From: Chrysomallon squamiferum
Taxonomy: Eukaryota; Mollusca; Gastropoda; Neomphalida; Peltospiridae
NCBI GenBank assembly: GCA_012295275.1
Contig: CM022672.1
Coordinates: forward strand, 34,804,999 to 34,868,998
Reading direction: 5' to 3'
DNA length: 64,000 nt
The notes beneath the pieces are model-generated. The model did no database searches. It saw nothing but the letters and a program-made list of their open reading frames with translations, and was not told the origin of the DNA. Below are positions 1 to 16,279 of the stretch, one piece after another; position 1 is the stretch's first letter, and each line of letters starts with the position of its first letter. The position numbers and the translations under genes are program-made.

Positions 1-16
1 ACGTATAATTACTTAC

Positions 17-3534
<3,518 letters not shown>

Positions 3535-3601
3535 AGTGAAAAAGTTTCACAGAGAAACAAACCTGAAGTAACATTTCGAGCTGACACAAGACTCGTTTTC
3601 A

Positions 3602-3608
3602 TGACTCA
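3602..3608 (-). promoter_or_regulatory. AP-1/bZIP-like site upstream of gene A
   Basis: TGAGTCA on the gene strand lies 68 bp before the ATG. The same heptamer is at the same distance before B and E, and is absent from the matching place before D. The heptamer is an established bZIP consensus. Function here is inferred from conservation between paralogues. Confidence 0.45.
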
Positions 3609-3794
3609 CCAGTGAGAAAAGGCAAACCCATTTAATATATCCTGGTACAAAGTTCATTGCAAGCATGATTTGAACAGAGTAATGTAATTCTCTTAAATTA
3701 TACACACTGAGATAAAAATCTGGATCTAGCAAAACAGGTTTCACTCGTACAAACATTAGATCACAATACACAGAATACTTTTCATATGCATTCT

Positions 3795-4135
3795 GTCTAG
3801 TATTTACAGAGATACATAATGCGAAATCGTTTAATTTATGAGGATTGTTTGACGTAGACCGATTGACTCAAACTATTGCTATGCCGTCACTGTTGATGCG
3901 ACAAAACAAATAATACTTATAAAATGGAAAGTATTTAATGTAATATAAACGTATTATTAATACACCAAGGTATATGTAACAAACAGCACAATGATAAATA
4001 ATCTTTTACTTCGCCGTAAGTTTTCTTTCAGACATAACAGAGGACTAGGTCGAGTGTAGTGAAAACAGATCAGTTGACTCTTCTATAACGAGACAAAAGT
4101 TTCATGCTAAGAGTTCAGTACTTAATGTGATTCAC
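3795..4135 (-). promoter_or_regulatory. Conserved upstream block of gene A
   Basis: Two stretches recur upstream of paralogues. The part near 3800-3905 (around ATACATAATG and the CCGTCACTG core) also precedes B at 17360-17465, D at 28500-28570 and E at 47850-47915. The part near 4010-4135 (around GTCGAGTGTAGTGAAAAC) also precedes D at 28260-28400 and E at 47600-47750. Shared retention may reflect regulation or only recent duplication. Confidence 0.4.
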
Positions 4136-4199
4136 AACACGAATCTAGGACAGGCATGCATGGATAATATTTGAAACGAACTGGTGTGGTTTATGCATT

Positions 4200-4476
4200 G
4201 ACGAGTAATCTCTTTCTATTACAATGTCACTATTCATACGTATTTCTTTTTATCAACATAAGCACTGCATATGTAGATATTTTAGGATTTCAATATTCTC
4301 TATTTTATGTACGTCTGAAAAGACTCTGCAAACAGATAATATTCGGGAACGCACTGGCGCAGGAAAACCTCACAAAACACGTCAGATGTCGCTGATGAGA
4401 CTCGAACGTATGACACCCATCCGCCCGCACTCCGAAGGCGAACAACGTAACCGCTCGGCCATCAAGACAACCTGGA
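4200..4476 (-). mobile_element. tRNA-derived SINE-like element
   Basis: On the minus strand a tRNA-like head is visible: an A-box-like TGGCCGAGCGG and a B-box-like GTTCGAGTCTC, with a GC-rich stem region between them. A unique body follows. A close copy lies at 27937-28200 on the plus strand, upstream of gene D. The corresponding region before gene E lacks it, so it behaves as an insertion. The ends are approximate and the left end merges with a TATG microsatellite. A true tRNA gene is unlikely, because the acceptor stem ends do not pair over seven bases. Confidence 0.6.
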
Positions 4477-4872
4477 TGTTTGTATGTATGTATGTATGTA
4501 TGTATGCATGTATGTATGTATGTATGTATGTATGTATGTATGTATGTATGTATGTATGTATGTATGTATGTATGTATGTATGTATGTATGTATGCATGTG
4601 TGTAGGTGTGTATGTGCATATATGTATGTATGTATGTGTGTAGGTAGGTAGGTAGGTATATATATATGTACGTATGTATGTATGTATGTATGATGGTATG
4701 TAGTATTTACCTATGTACGTATGTATGTATGTATGTATGTGTGCGTGTGTATGTGTGTGTGTGTGAGTACATGTACGTATGTCTATGTGCATGTATCAAC
4801 GTCAGGGTTGCCATTTCCAAATCTACAAAACGGACAAACCGTTATGTGCATGTATGTGTGTATGTGTGTCTC

Positions 4873-4900
<28 letters not shown>
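4477..4900. repeat. TATG/TG microsatellite tract
   Basis: Long (TATG)n runs, interrupted and followed by TG-rich and TAGG segments, sit directly beside the SINE head. The mirrored arrangement occurs at 27170-27935. Open reading frames through it are repeat translations only. Confidence 0.9.
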
Positions 4901-4904
<4 letters not shown>

Positions 4905-6778
4905 GAGTATTGGTTTTTATATACTAATAATCAGAATATGCAAATGACAAATTAAACTACTTGACATATTAATTACTAAAGTCTTTAGCCTTAAGATTTC
5001 ATCAAAACAAATATGTTTTATGATCAGCTGAAGTTTATAAAGAATCGGAAGATACTTCTGTAATATGATGAATGCTGGGTTTTTTTGTTGTTTTTTTTAA
5101 ATACTTTTTTTGTTTAAAATAATTTTTAATATACGCAGAATAAATGTCTACGAATTCTCAGCATCTCGGATAAGGCTGATATGCGAATATGCATAAATAT
5201 ATGTGTGTGTCTGTGTGTGTGTGTATATATATATATTTATATATGTTTGTGTGTGTGTGTGTGTGTGTGTGTTTGTGAATATATATATTTGTGGGTGTAT
5301 GTGTGTGTGCGCGTTTGTGGGTGTGCTATCTGTTTATATAGACATACACAACGCACACTCAAACATACCCGTCCACATCATACCTTTAAGCACAAAAAAC
5401 AAATTTAAATTCTTAGAAAATATATTTAATGAAACAATGGTTCTGATAAATAATTAATATGAAGATTGATTAATTAAATCTAAAACAAGAGAAATAAACA
5501 CACATACTGATCCTGTCTGTAATAGAAATATTACTTTACTTCGAATCTTCTATCACTAAATGTATGTAATGTCGTATACTTGATGTCTGATAACTGTTTG
5601 AGCTAATCAATCATTTTATGGGAAATAATTCTGAAATTGGATTTGTTAAGACTATGACATCACTAATTATTATTTGCAAAGCAATACAGGTATAACAAAT
5701 CACTCTGAATTGCTTTTACTTAGTTCATAATAACATAACACTTACAGCTCATGTTTATCATAATAATTTACATCTTGTTGGTTTATTAATCTTTGACATA
5801 AATTCATGAGTTCTTCTAACTGGTCTGTGTCAGCTATACGGCCGCGATGAACATAAACAAAGCAATAGTTTTAGTTTACTGTGTTTCGTTTGATTGAATC
5901 TTTACTAACTGGTTAGTGTCAATCTGTACAATGTACTCTCGATTAGGCTACTTGAATCATCATTCTGTGTCTCATATAAATTAGATTAATATCCACACTT
6001 ATGTGACTCTAACACTTACACTATTGTATACAGCGTTACATTATTATATGTGAATCATCATTTTGTTTCTCATATTAATAAAATTAGTTTCCATTCGTGT
6101 ATGAATGTAACGTTTAAACTGTTGTACGCAGCGCAAACTACTCGGTGAAACTTGTTCAGAAGTCTAGAAAATATGCTATACTAATCCTTGATTATGTTTA
6201 TTTGCAACTTAAAATATTACAATTTTTTTCTCAGCCCAGCTTCAGTTGTTTATAACAGAGAAAATGAACAATATCTGAGTATTAAAGAATTGTCATGATG
6301 ATGTTAATATATAAATAACTTACTGTTCTATCAAGACTGTGTTACTAAATATTCACAATGAATACATAAATAATTTACTGTTCTAACAAGACTGTGTTAC
6401 TAAATATTCACAATGAATACATAAATAATTTACTGTTCTAAAGAGATTGTATTACTAAATATTCACAATGAATACATAAATAATTTACTGTTCTAACGAG
6501 ACTGTATTACTAAATATTGAAAATTAGCGATGTCAGACATTTAATAAAATATTTGTTTTCAGTGCCTCTGTTAAACTGGATAGTACACATCTAGAAACCT
6601 AATCAGATTTATGTAATAAAATGATTTATGTTCTTCATGTTATTAACTGAATTTGTTCTCTTATAAATTATAGTGTACATTACTATAGTGCATCTGCTTT
6701 ACAAACATTACTAAGATAATTAATAAATAATTTTACCATCAACGAATAAATCTGAACGTGATCTATGTACGTATATAT
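4901..6778. other. Intergenic region between genes A and B
   Basis: No gene was recognised. TG/TA microsatellites occupy 5195-5330. The stretch 5550-6300 is an inverted paralogue of about 25850-26600, for example around GCGGCCGC-like sequence near 5843 versus 26287. This places it downstream of B and upstream of A in the duplicated unit. Confidence 0.6.
6309..6520 (-). repeat. 55-bp minisatellite 3' of gene B
   Basis: About four tandem copies, on the gene strand, of a unit containing ATTCATTGTGAATATTTAG and AGTCTCGTTAGAACAG. The same repeat lies about 0.3-0.4 kb 3' of the stop codons of C and E. Confidence 0.85.
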
Positions 6779-6781
6779 CTA

Positions 6782-6824
<43 letters not shown>

Positions 6825-7139
6825 TTATATTTCTTTCTTATTTTCTCGTATAGAGATCCCTGTCCAACAACATCAATATTTAGTTTATCATAATCGTGTA
6901 TTTCTTGAGTATTGAGTTCTTCTTGATGTGAAGTGTTTACATAACTTGTCTCCGCATCACCTGATGAAACTGTTTGAGTGTCATTGTGATTTGGTGGTGT
7001 GGTGATATTGACGTCTTCATCAAATACTTCATATAATGATGACGAAGTAGCTGCTGTCCTGGGATGACTGTTGTTGGTTTTGGCAAATGATACTGAATGT
7101 TCAGTAGATGATGGTCGTTTTCGTATGATCAGAGCCATT
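6779..7139 (-). CDS. Gene B last exon: cytoplasmic tail with ITAM-like tyrosine pair
   Basis: The exon begins after a CATTTTCAG acceptor. Its first codon is completed by AG from the transmembrane exon (Arg), followed by MALIIRKRP, a basic stop-transfer stretch. About 105 hydrophilic residues follow with four tyrosine sites: SLYEVF, SYVNT (pYxN, Grb2-SH2-like), YDKL and YEKI. The frame then runs into (TA)n, giving alternating Tyr-Ile residues and ending THT before the stop at 6781-6779. Genes C and E end earlier. Confidence 0.85.
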
Positions 7140-10100
7140 CTGAAAATGTATTTCTCTTAACATTATAAGTTAGTAAGAGCAAATTTCATATAATTAAAAT
7201 ATAATACATAAATAATTAAGATCTCCTCAGTACTCGAAATTCAGACTTAGCTTAGCTCTGATATTGATTTTCAAAGAGTAAAAATTAAAGATATAGATTT
7301 TCAGTCGGTTTACACAGGTATGGTATACAGAAGTAAGTATAATAACAATAGTAAGTATTATAAGATACAAAATATTTCGGCTTAGTATTCTGTAAATACA
7401 TTCTTTGATAAAGATATATAAGATGTGGATGATCATATTTCATTATACGAATTATATTTATTATCAAACAGAAGAAAAAACTGTAAACTTACTCCTTAAG
7501 TTCAAACTGAAATAAAATATTTTGGTATATTATAATTAGTTGTGTTATATGTGGTTGAAGAATCTATACCTAATAATAATAACAACGGATATTATGAGAA
7601 GCAAAGTCAGTACAGCTGTGACGACTGACAAAGTCGTTACAGTTGATGTTCCTGTACATTTTGCTTCTTGAGTTGAGCCTGAAAAGAAATTATTCTTAAA
7701 ACTAATAACCGTAAAGGATAGAAAAAAGACTGGGTGGAAATATTGAGAAAAGGATATTAAAGAAGAATATTCTAGAGTACATAAAAAATTGGCAGTATAC
7801 ATATTAATTTAAAAGTATTTCTTAAATCATTATATACATTTCGGTCAAAAGTTTTAGCACATATATTTTTATTTATAAGTAATCTACTGGTAACTATCTC
7901 ATAGTTTGCGTTCTATGTTGATTTGAAAAGTAATTAATTAAACAAACTTTTATACAACACAATGAAATGTTGTTTCAGAAACTACAAAAATGTCAAAAAG
8001 GTTTTCATACTAATTCCAGTTATAATTACAGTTTGTCATTGCAGTTATAATTACAGTTTGTCCCATATGTTTTATCACATTCTGAAAAATTAGAATACAA
8101 GAAGAAGACCAAATAAAGGTAATGCTTCATTATCTGTGCTGAAATATGTCAGACAGCATACTGAAATGGGTTTGTAAACATACACATGTTATATCTTCTT
8201 AATTCAGTAATGCATTTATTTTGAAAACAAAATTATTATGGAACAAAATTTATTTTATAACCAGTGTATATCAATCACTTAAAACTATTATACATAAGCA
8301 TATTTTTCTTATTACACTTATAATTCCTAATCAACGCAATGCAAATAAATTAGACACCATATCCTTTTGAATTTGGATAAGATGGAATCAGTTTATATAT
8401 TTTCTAGTTTTAATTTTGCATCTTGTCTCCTGTATTTTCTACGGTTATGTTCAAGAATCAGTCAATCGTTTCGTGGCAGTTTCATAAAAATGATCAAACT
8501 ATTCACTGGAAAAAAAAAGCAAAAACTAAAAAAAAAGTAAAATCAAATCAACATAAGCAAATAAATAAATAAATAAATAAATTAGTAGACAAATAATTAA
8601 AACTTTATTGATATAACCATTTACCTGTACAATCAACACCTTTCCATCCAGTTTTACATCCTGTTTTGCATTTACCATCAGTGTGTTTACAATCTGACTG
8701 TCCGTCACAGCGTCTGTCTGTACAAGACTTTGAACAGTTGAATCCGTAAGTGCCCCGTGCACAAACTGTAATAAGAAACAACTTATTAGTTACTAATCTA
8801 TGACAGAATAAAATAATAGAATACAAAATAAGATATAACCTACAAAGGAACCTAACTGAATGAAAACATTTGACTAAATATTTAGTTTGTGTCTCTTACT
8901 TTGAGAACAGTCTGTGTTTCTCCAGCCTGGCTCACAACCTCCGACACATGTTCCAGTGTTTGAATCACACGTTGAGTTAACCAAACAGTGACGATCAGAA
9001 CATCGCTTTAAGCATCCAGAACCGTAAGTCAGTCCTTTACATTCTGAAATTTACTTTTAAATTTACATAAATAAAATACTAAAATATAAAAATATAGTTT
9101 TGAGAATGAAAGAAAAACGAGAAGAGAAGGATATAAACATTTTATTTATTTTTTCATTATTTACACTGAAACTATAAAAAGATTAACGTTGAGAGCAACA
9201 TTTGTAAAACATTTTCTTTTTTAGGATTTGTGGATATTTCTTTTGTTTTGTGTTTTGTTAATTAACGTTATCAATTATTTATCTTTTTCTACGGCTAATC
9301 AATAAATAATTCAGAAAAGACTGATCAAGAAAAAACTATTTTATACACACCTTGAGTACAATCAGTTCCACTCCAACCAGCTTGACATCCTCCAGTACAA
9401 GACCCAGTCTGTGTGTCACAGGGAGAGGAAACAGCACAGTGTCGTTTATTACATGACTTGTCACAGTTAGAACCATACACACCAGTCTGACATACTGAAA
9501 CATATTTACACTGTCTTTAAAACAGTGACCTGTCACAGTTAGAACCATACACACCAGTCTGACATACTGAAAAATATTTACACTCTCTTTAAAACAGTGA
9601 CTTGTCACAGTTAGAACCATACACACCAGTCTGACAGACTGAAAAATATTTACACACTCTTTAAAACAGTCACTTGTCACAGTTAGAACCATACACACCA
9701 GTCTGACACACTGAAAAATATTTACACTCTCTTTAAAACAGTGACTTGTCAGAGTTAGAACCATACACACCAGTCTGACACACTACAAAATATTTACACT
9801 CTCTTTAAAACAGTGACTTGTCGCAGTTAGAACCATACACACCAGTCTGACATACTGAAAAATATTTACACTCTCTTTAAAACAGTGACTTGTCACAGTT
9901 AGAACCATACACACCAGTCTGACATACTGAAAAGTATTTACACTCTCTTTAAAACAGTTACTTGTCACAGTTAGAACCATACACACCAGTCTGACATACT
10001 GAAAAATATTTACACTCTCTTTAAAACAGTTACTTGTCACAGTTAGAACCATACACACCAGTCTGACATACTGAAAAATATTTACACTCTGTTTAAAACA

Positions 10101-11015
10101 GTGACTTGTCACAGTTAGAACCATACACACCAGTCTGACATACTGAAAAGTATTTACACTCTCTTTAAAACAGTGACTTGTCACAGTTAGAACCATGCAC
10201 ACCAGTCTGACACTGAAAAATATTTACACTCTCTTTAAAACAATGACATTGGAAAATATGAAGAAAATATGTGAATAATATTTTTGAAACTGTAAAACTG
10301 GTTGATCAATCATAACGTTTATTTTCTTACTTATGTAATACGTATTTGTTCTTTATCCATATGCGTAATACGAAACAATATTATTAAGATGTGATTTAAT
10401 TTCCTCCTTCATTTGAATGTTAATTTGTTGATAATAAGAACAGTGACGATCTCTACACAGTGTGTTACAGTTAGTACCATAAGTTGTACCTGATTGACAC
10501 ACTGAAAGCATCGAAGAAATCGAATAAATAAAACAATTCATTTGGCTTTAGTCAGAAATGTATTTGTGTAGTCATTTATTTTGTAAATTAGATTAATTCA
10601 AATAACTAGAAACAATAGACTAATAAAAAATAAAAGGCTTTGTATCGCACGACTGTACTTGATTTTATTGATTTATATTACCTTTAAAAACATTAAGAAA
10701 AATATCAGTAAAACAAAGAAAACAACAACAACAAAAAGAGAAGTGTTTAAAATAACTGTGACATTGCAGAGAATGTTATTTACATGTCGCATAAAATTAA
10801 ATATAACTTTAGATAAAATAGTATCGTGTTTACTCTGGACATGAATTGTTCTAACTTGAATCATATCACAGCTTTTGAACTGACATGTAATAAAAATAAT
10901 AAAAGTAACAATAAAAAATGAGATAGAATTTTCCAACCATCAACTGACCGACTGAACAACACTCCAAATAAAGTACAGAATAACAACAAAAATAACAAGA
11001 TATATTTAATATATA

Positions 11016-11088
<73 letters not shown>

Positions 11089-11725
11089 GTGTGATTCGTT
11101 GCTCTTACAAAAGTTCTGTTGAAACATAATAAAACATAAAAATACATACATGTAAATTAACTTTCATAAATCTATCAATCAAAAACATAAAATAGAGATT
11201 GAATCTGTTCTGACATTTTCATCATAACAAACTCACTGTTTATGTCTCTCTCCTCGCTCACTTTAACAGAGGAAAGAAAAGCTGACCGTTCTAATTACAG
11301 TTACATAGACAAATTAAAACTGTTTTATTGTTAATATATTTCTCGTTTGTTCTATGTTTAATTACCTGTACAATCTATTCCATCCCAGCCTGGTTGGCAG
11401 TGTCCACTACATGATCCAGTGTCTGTAGGGCAGCTTTGTTGAGAATTCAAACAGTGACGATCTCTACACAGTTTGTTACAGTTAGGACCATAAGTTATAC
11501 CTGACTGACACATAACTAAAACATAAATAAAATAAACAAGTAATTCATTTGTTAGTTCTAATTATATCCCTTCCTTCATCTCCGTTTGGCACGCATTGTA
11601 AATAATAGAAGAAAATAAACGTATTTTTTAAAACAGTTACATTCAGAATAGTTCTTTAATGTTAAATACTAATCAGCCCTTACCCTCAAATTAAAAACAG
11701 TAACAACAACAAAAACAACAAGCAT

Positions 11726-11806
<81 letters not shown>

Positions 11807-12656
11807 TTCGAAAATACCCAAACGGTCTAATAATAACTTTTCAAAACACAAAGTAAACTCCTCAACGTCCAGTTACTAACTGCTGCAGTGTAAAGTTGAG
11901 CCGAATCTACGAGTTAAGTACCTGGATTCCCAGTTAAGAAAGATATTTCGGTTAATTTTCCGAGAAAGATCTGCTTGATAACATATTAATCATCTGCGTC
12001 CAGTTTTCTCGAAAATCACTTACAAATTACTGTTTAATGTCGTGATGTCAGTTCGTTCTGTTACTTAATTTTTCAGTGAAAGGAGATGCAAGTTAACTGT
12101 TAGGAGACGTTGAACAGTCAGTGTTAGTTTCCACACATCACGGATTTTCTCTGACCGAGCACAGTTGACTTTTTGCTTACTTGAACCAACACTTCTCCTT
12201 CTACCACTGTGTCCTTTGTTCAAACTGCAACAGTTACAACAGTGCAAAACTTAACAACAGTTCAGTTATTTGTTGTTTCTTTATTTGGACCTGCACAGTT
12301 CAATTAACCCAACGCGCTGTAGTCGTTGTGTAAAAACATTTACAAGGAAGAAAAATCTTTCTATAAATTCTCACTCTGTAGTTATGATTTAGTTACCTGT
12401 ACAGTCAACTCCACTCCATCCAGCCTGACATCCTCCATTACAAGAACCTGTGTCAGCGGGACACGAATCAGACTGACAATGACGACTTTTACACAGTTTG
12501 TTACACTGAGAACCGTAAAATCCTGTTTGACACACTGAAAAATGTAAACATTTAAAAATTTAAATATCAGAATGATTATATACACGTGGAAGTGAAAAAA
12601 GAAAATAAATAAACAAAACAAAACAATGTAACAATAACAATAATAATAATAATAAC

Positions 12657-12720
<64 letters not shown>

Positions 12721-13685
12721 GGCAAAATAAACATATATATTCATAAAAGTGTTTTAAGGTTGAGGGATTAGTATCAAGAATATTTTTTATAACTGTGTTT
12801 GTGAAACTGTCTTCCAATTTGTGACTCATCCCATTTAAAAGCACACCTTATTCACCTTCTACCTAGCATGCAATAATCACCTCTTCTTCCCAGTTGTTAC
12901 ACAGTCAACTTAGTGAATATTTAAGCAAATCTCTACTAACAATTAAGAAACATGAAAAGAAAAAGATATTCGCATCCATTTAGTCCGAAGTCAGTCATAC
13001 AAGACAAGAATAATGTGAATTACAATATCACATTTAGCATATATGAATAATTAATAGAGCATTTTTATTACAGTCTTGCATCACATATTATTTTACAGTT
13101 TTACATTAAATATCAGAATATAAATGTATTCAGCCAAGTTCAGACGGTTAAATGATTATTTTTCCTTGTTTTGTTTTTCGGTTGTATTATTGATATGTAA
13201 CAGTTTATGTTTTAAATTTCTACTAAGCTTATGCAACTAATGTGAAATATCAATTATGTGTTGAATTACCATAAACTTCCACTTCTACAAAGTCCAGTGC
13301 TGTCGATTTTCCATTATCTGTTTCTTGATAAACAGTCACATATCTAGCGTTGACGTTACAATTGATGTTCACAATATCAGGAATATCAGTTCCATCTTTT
13401 CTACCAGTAACAGTACCACACAGATGTCCTGTGTTAGACTGTCTCGCTGCTATGTTAGCATAAACCTGTACACCATTTCTTCTCCATTTAACTAAATTAA
13501 ATACAATTCAGTGTTACAGTGTACATACACACAATACGAGAACTAGGACTACCATCACACCAAGCAATGAAATACAATTCTATTCATACTTTTATTAATA
13601 AATTCAAATAATATTAGTAAAAGAAAAAAATAAAAGAAAAATACAGCATTCAAGGATGTCCATAGAAAACAAAGAAAGATAAAGG

Positions 13686-13726
<41 letters not shown>

Positions 13727-15519
13727 AATACCCCTAAAATAATAAAATGTGATTACTACAACTGATATATTCCGTCTACAATGAAACTGTGGAAACATAA
13801 TCTTAAGGTACTATTTTCAGCTAAAATACGGATTCGTGGATTTTGTAAAAAAAAAAAAAACGACATTGAGACCAATAAATCAATAACGCTGTCATGGAAA
13901 CATTATAAACATAAACTTTAGCAAATTTAGTAATAGGAAAAATGCAGAAATAATTATACAACAACAACAACGACGGCAAAAAAAAGGAAACAGCATCAAA
14001 CACTGATGTCCATCTCTGTCACTTACAAGTTAAAATTAACTGACAAAAATAATTGTTATAATTAATGTTACATATTCTACTTGATACTTACAGTCATTTC
14101 TGAAATATATTTTAACTTCATGAATAAAGTAAGGTTTTTCTAAATCTACTTCCCACCACGTGTAAGGCTGGTTTGTAGCTGTGCTTATAATTCTATGCCA
14201 GTCTCCACTGGTTTGTCCATCAACGCCTCTTGAAGCAGAATTTTCATAACCCAACTCATAAGAATTTTGATACACATTTTTATTCCGAGCTACGTTTACT
14301 GAAAAGTAACACATATATAAATGAATGAACGAATAATAAAAAAATAAATACAAATAATATTAATACATATAATGAATTATAACAGAATTACACAGCACAG
14401 TAACGAAACAAGATGTTTAACTATCTTTCACATACTACTATACAGTTCTATACAGATAGCTGTATAACAGTAATAGACAGCACAGTAACTTAACAAGATG
14501 TTTGTTTGGCTATCTTTCACACATCACCTTCTTTAATTGACTAATAAGTTTTACATTCGTATTGTTAAACATTCTTTAATTGACTAATTAGTTTTACATA
14601 TGTATTGTTAAACATTCTTTAAATGATTAATTAGTTTTACACACGTATTGTTAAACATTCTTTAAATGATTAATTAGTTTTACATATGTATTGTTAAACA
14701 TTCTTTAATTGACTTATTAGTTTCACATACGTATTGTTAAACATTCTTTAATTCTCTAATTAGTTTCACATACGTATTGGTAAAGGTTCTTTAAATGATT
14801 AATTAGTTTTACATACGTATTGTTAAACATTCTTTAATTGACTAATTAGTTTCACATACGTATTGGTAAACATTCTTTAATTGACTAATTAGTTTCACAT
14901 ACGTATTGTTAAACATTCTTTAAATGATTAATTAGTTTTACATACGTATTGTTAAACATTCTTTAATTGACTAATTAGTTTCACATACGTATTGGTAAAC
15001 ATTATTTAAATGATTAATTAGTTTCACATACGTATTGGTAAACATTATTTAAATGATTAATTAGTTTTACATACGTATTGTTAAACATTCTTTTAGTCTC
15101 TCTTTTCTAGCGTGTCTCCCACTTAGATATTCGACTTCCTAACTTAAGAAAGAACAAAACGAAATGTAAGGTATGCTGTTTGGTACAGCTGATGTCTCAC
15201 TCGGAATAATGAGAAATTGAGCAAACGATAGTCCTGATTCTAAAATCAAATAAGAAGCTAAAAAAACAAAACCTCAATACTGCAGCCAATTCGCTTTAGA
15301 CTAATAATGAACAAGGAAATATAATTACAAAAACTTGTTCCACCTTGTGAACTTAGCGCTTTGTTTAACATCTATGACACAGATCAAAAGAGGATAGACT
15401 GGTATGTGTTTTAGTCAAAGTGTTTTAACATCTGTGACAGAGATTAAAAGACGTTAGAGTGATGTGTGTTTTAATAGAAGTGTTTTTGTATATGTATGTT
15501 TATGCATTTTGTTTTTAAC

Positions 15520-15614
<95 letters not shown>

Positions 15615-16192
15615 TCACATTAGTTTTGAAGACGGTTTAGAGACATGACAAAGAGCTTTTAAATTAGAATTTGTTTTCTGAGAAATTACATGAGAAGAAA
15701 ATATAGGAGCGGTTTTGTTAATAAAGTATATGTCTATAATATCAATGTGTCTTTTACTTCTGTGTTCTGAAAGTTGTTCTTAATAGTATTATTAGTAGTA
15801 AACAAACTATAATAATTATTGTAATTTTTGTTTAAACAAGTATAATTATTGTTATTATTTCTGCCAGTGTCAGTTCTGATGGAATTATTAGTGGCTAATG
15901 TTTCTTAAATATCGTAATAACAACAGTCAGTCATATAAATTAAAATGGTGTCTTTACTAGATTTAATAAAAAAATTAAAGAACGTATATTACTATGTGTA
16001 CTAGCTATAATAAAGATGTAAAAAACTCACAACTTGTACAGGAATATTCAATTCAGATGTTTATTTTCCGGCACTCAATGTAAGTATTTGTTAGCAAAGT
16101 ATACTTTTGTCGTGAAGGAAAATAACTTTAATGATAGTTGTATATTAGTGTGCTGTCCTAGAAAGTAACGCAATAAACATGTATATATATAT

Positions 16193-16279
<87 letters not shown>

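Noticed and set aside
4383-4470. A functional tRNA gene (Ser- or Leu-like)
   Set aside because: A and B boxes are recognisable, but the acceptor stem does not pair properly and a second diverged copy carries the same non-tRNA body, so SINE-like is preferred.
4224-4947. Frames of 90-139 codons around the TATG tract
   Set aside because: Repeat translations overlapping a SINE-like element.
9336-10202. 24-residue periodic 'proteins' (MVLTVTSHCFKESVNIFQYVRL repeats in part)
   Set aside because: They come from the wrong frame of the 72-bp stub array; the EGF frame is the one shared with real exons. They are not counted as coding.
12065-12247. 60-codon frame conserved as DNA with gene E
   Set aside because: The E counterpart (54580-54780) does not keep the frame, so it is better read as paralogous intron.
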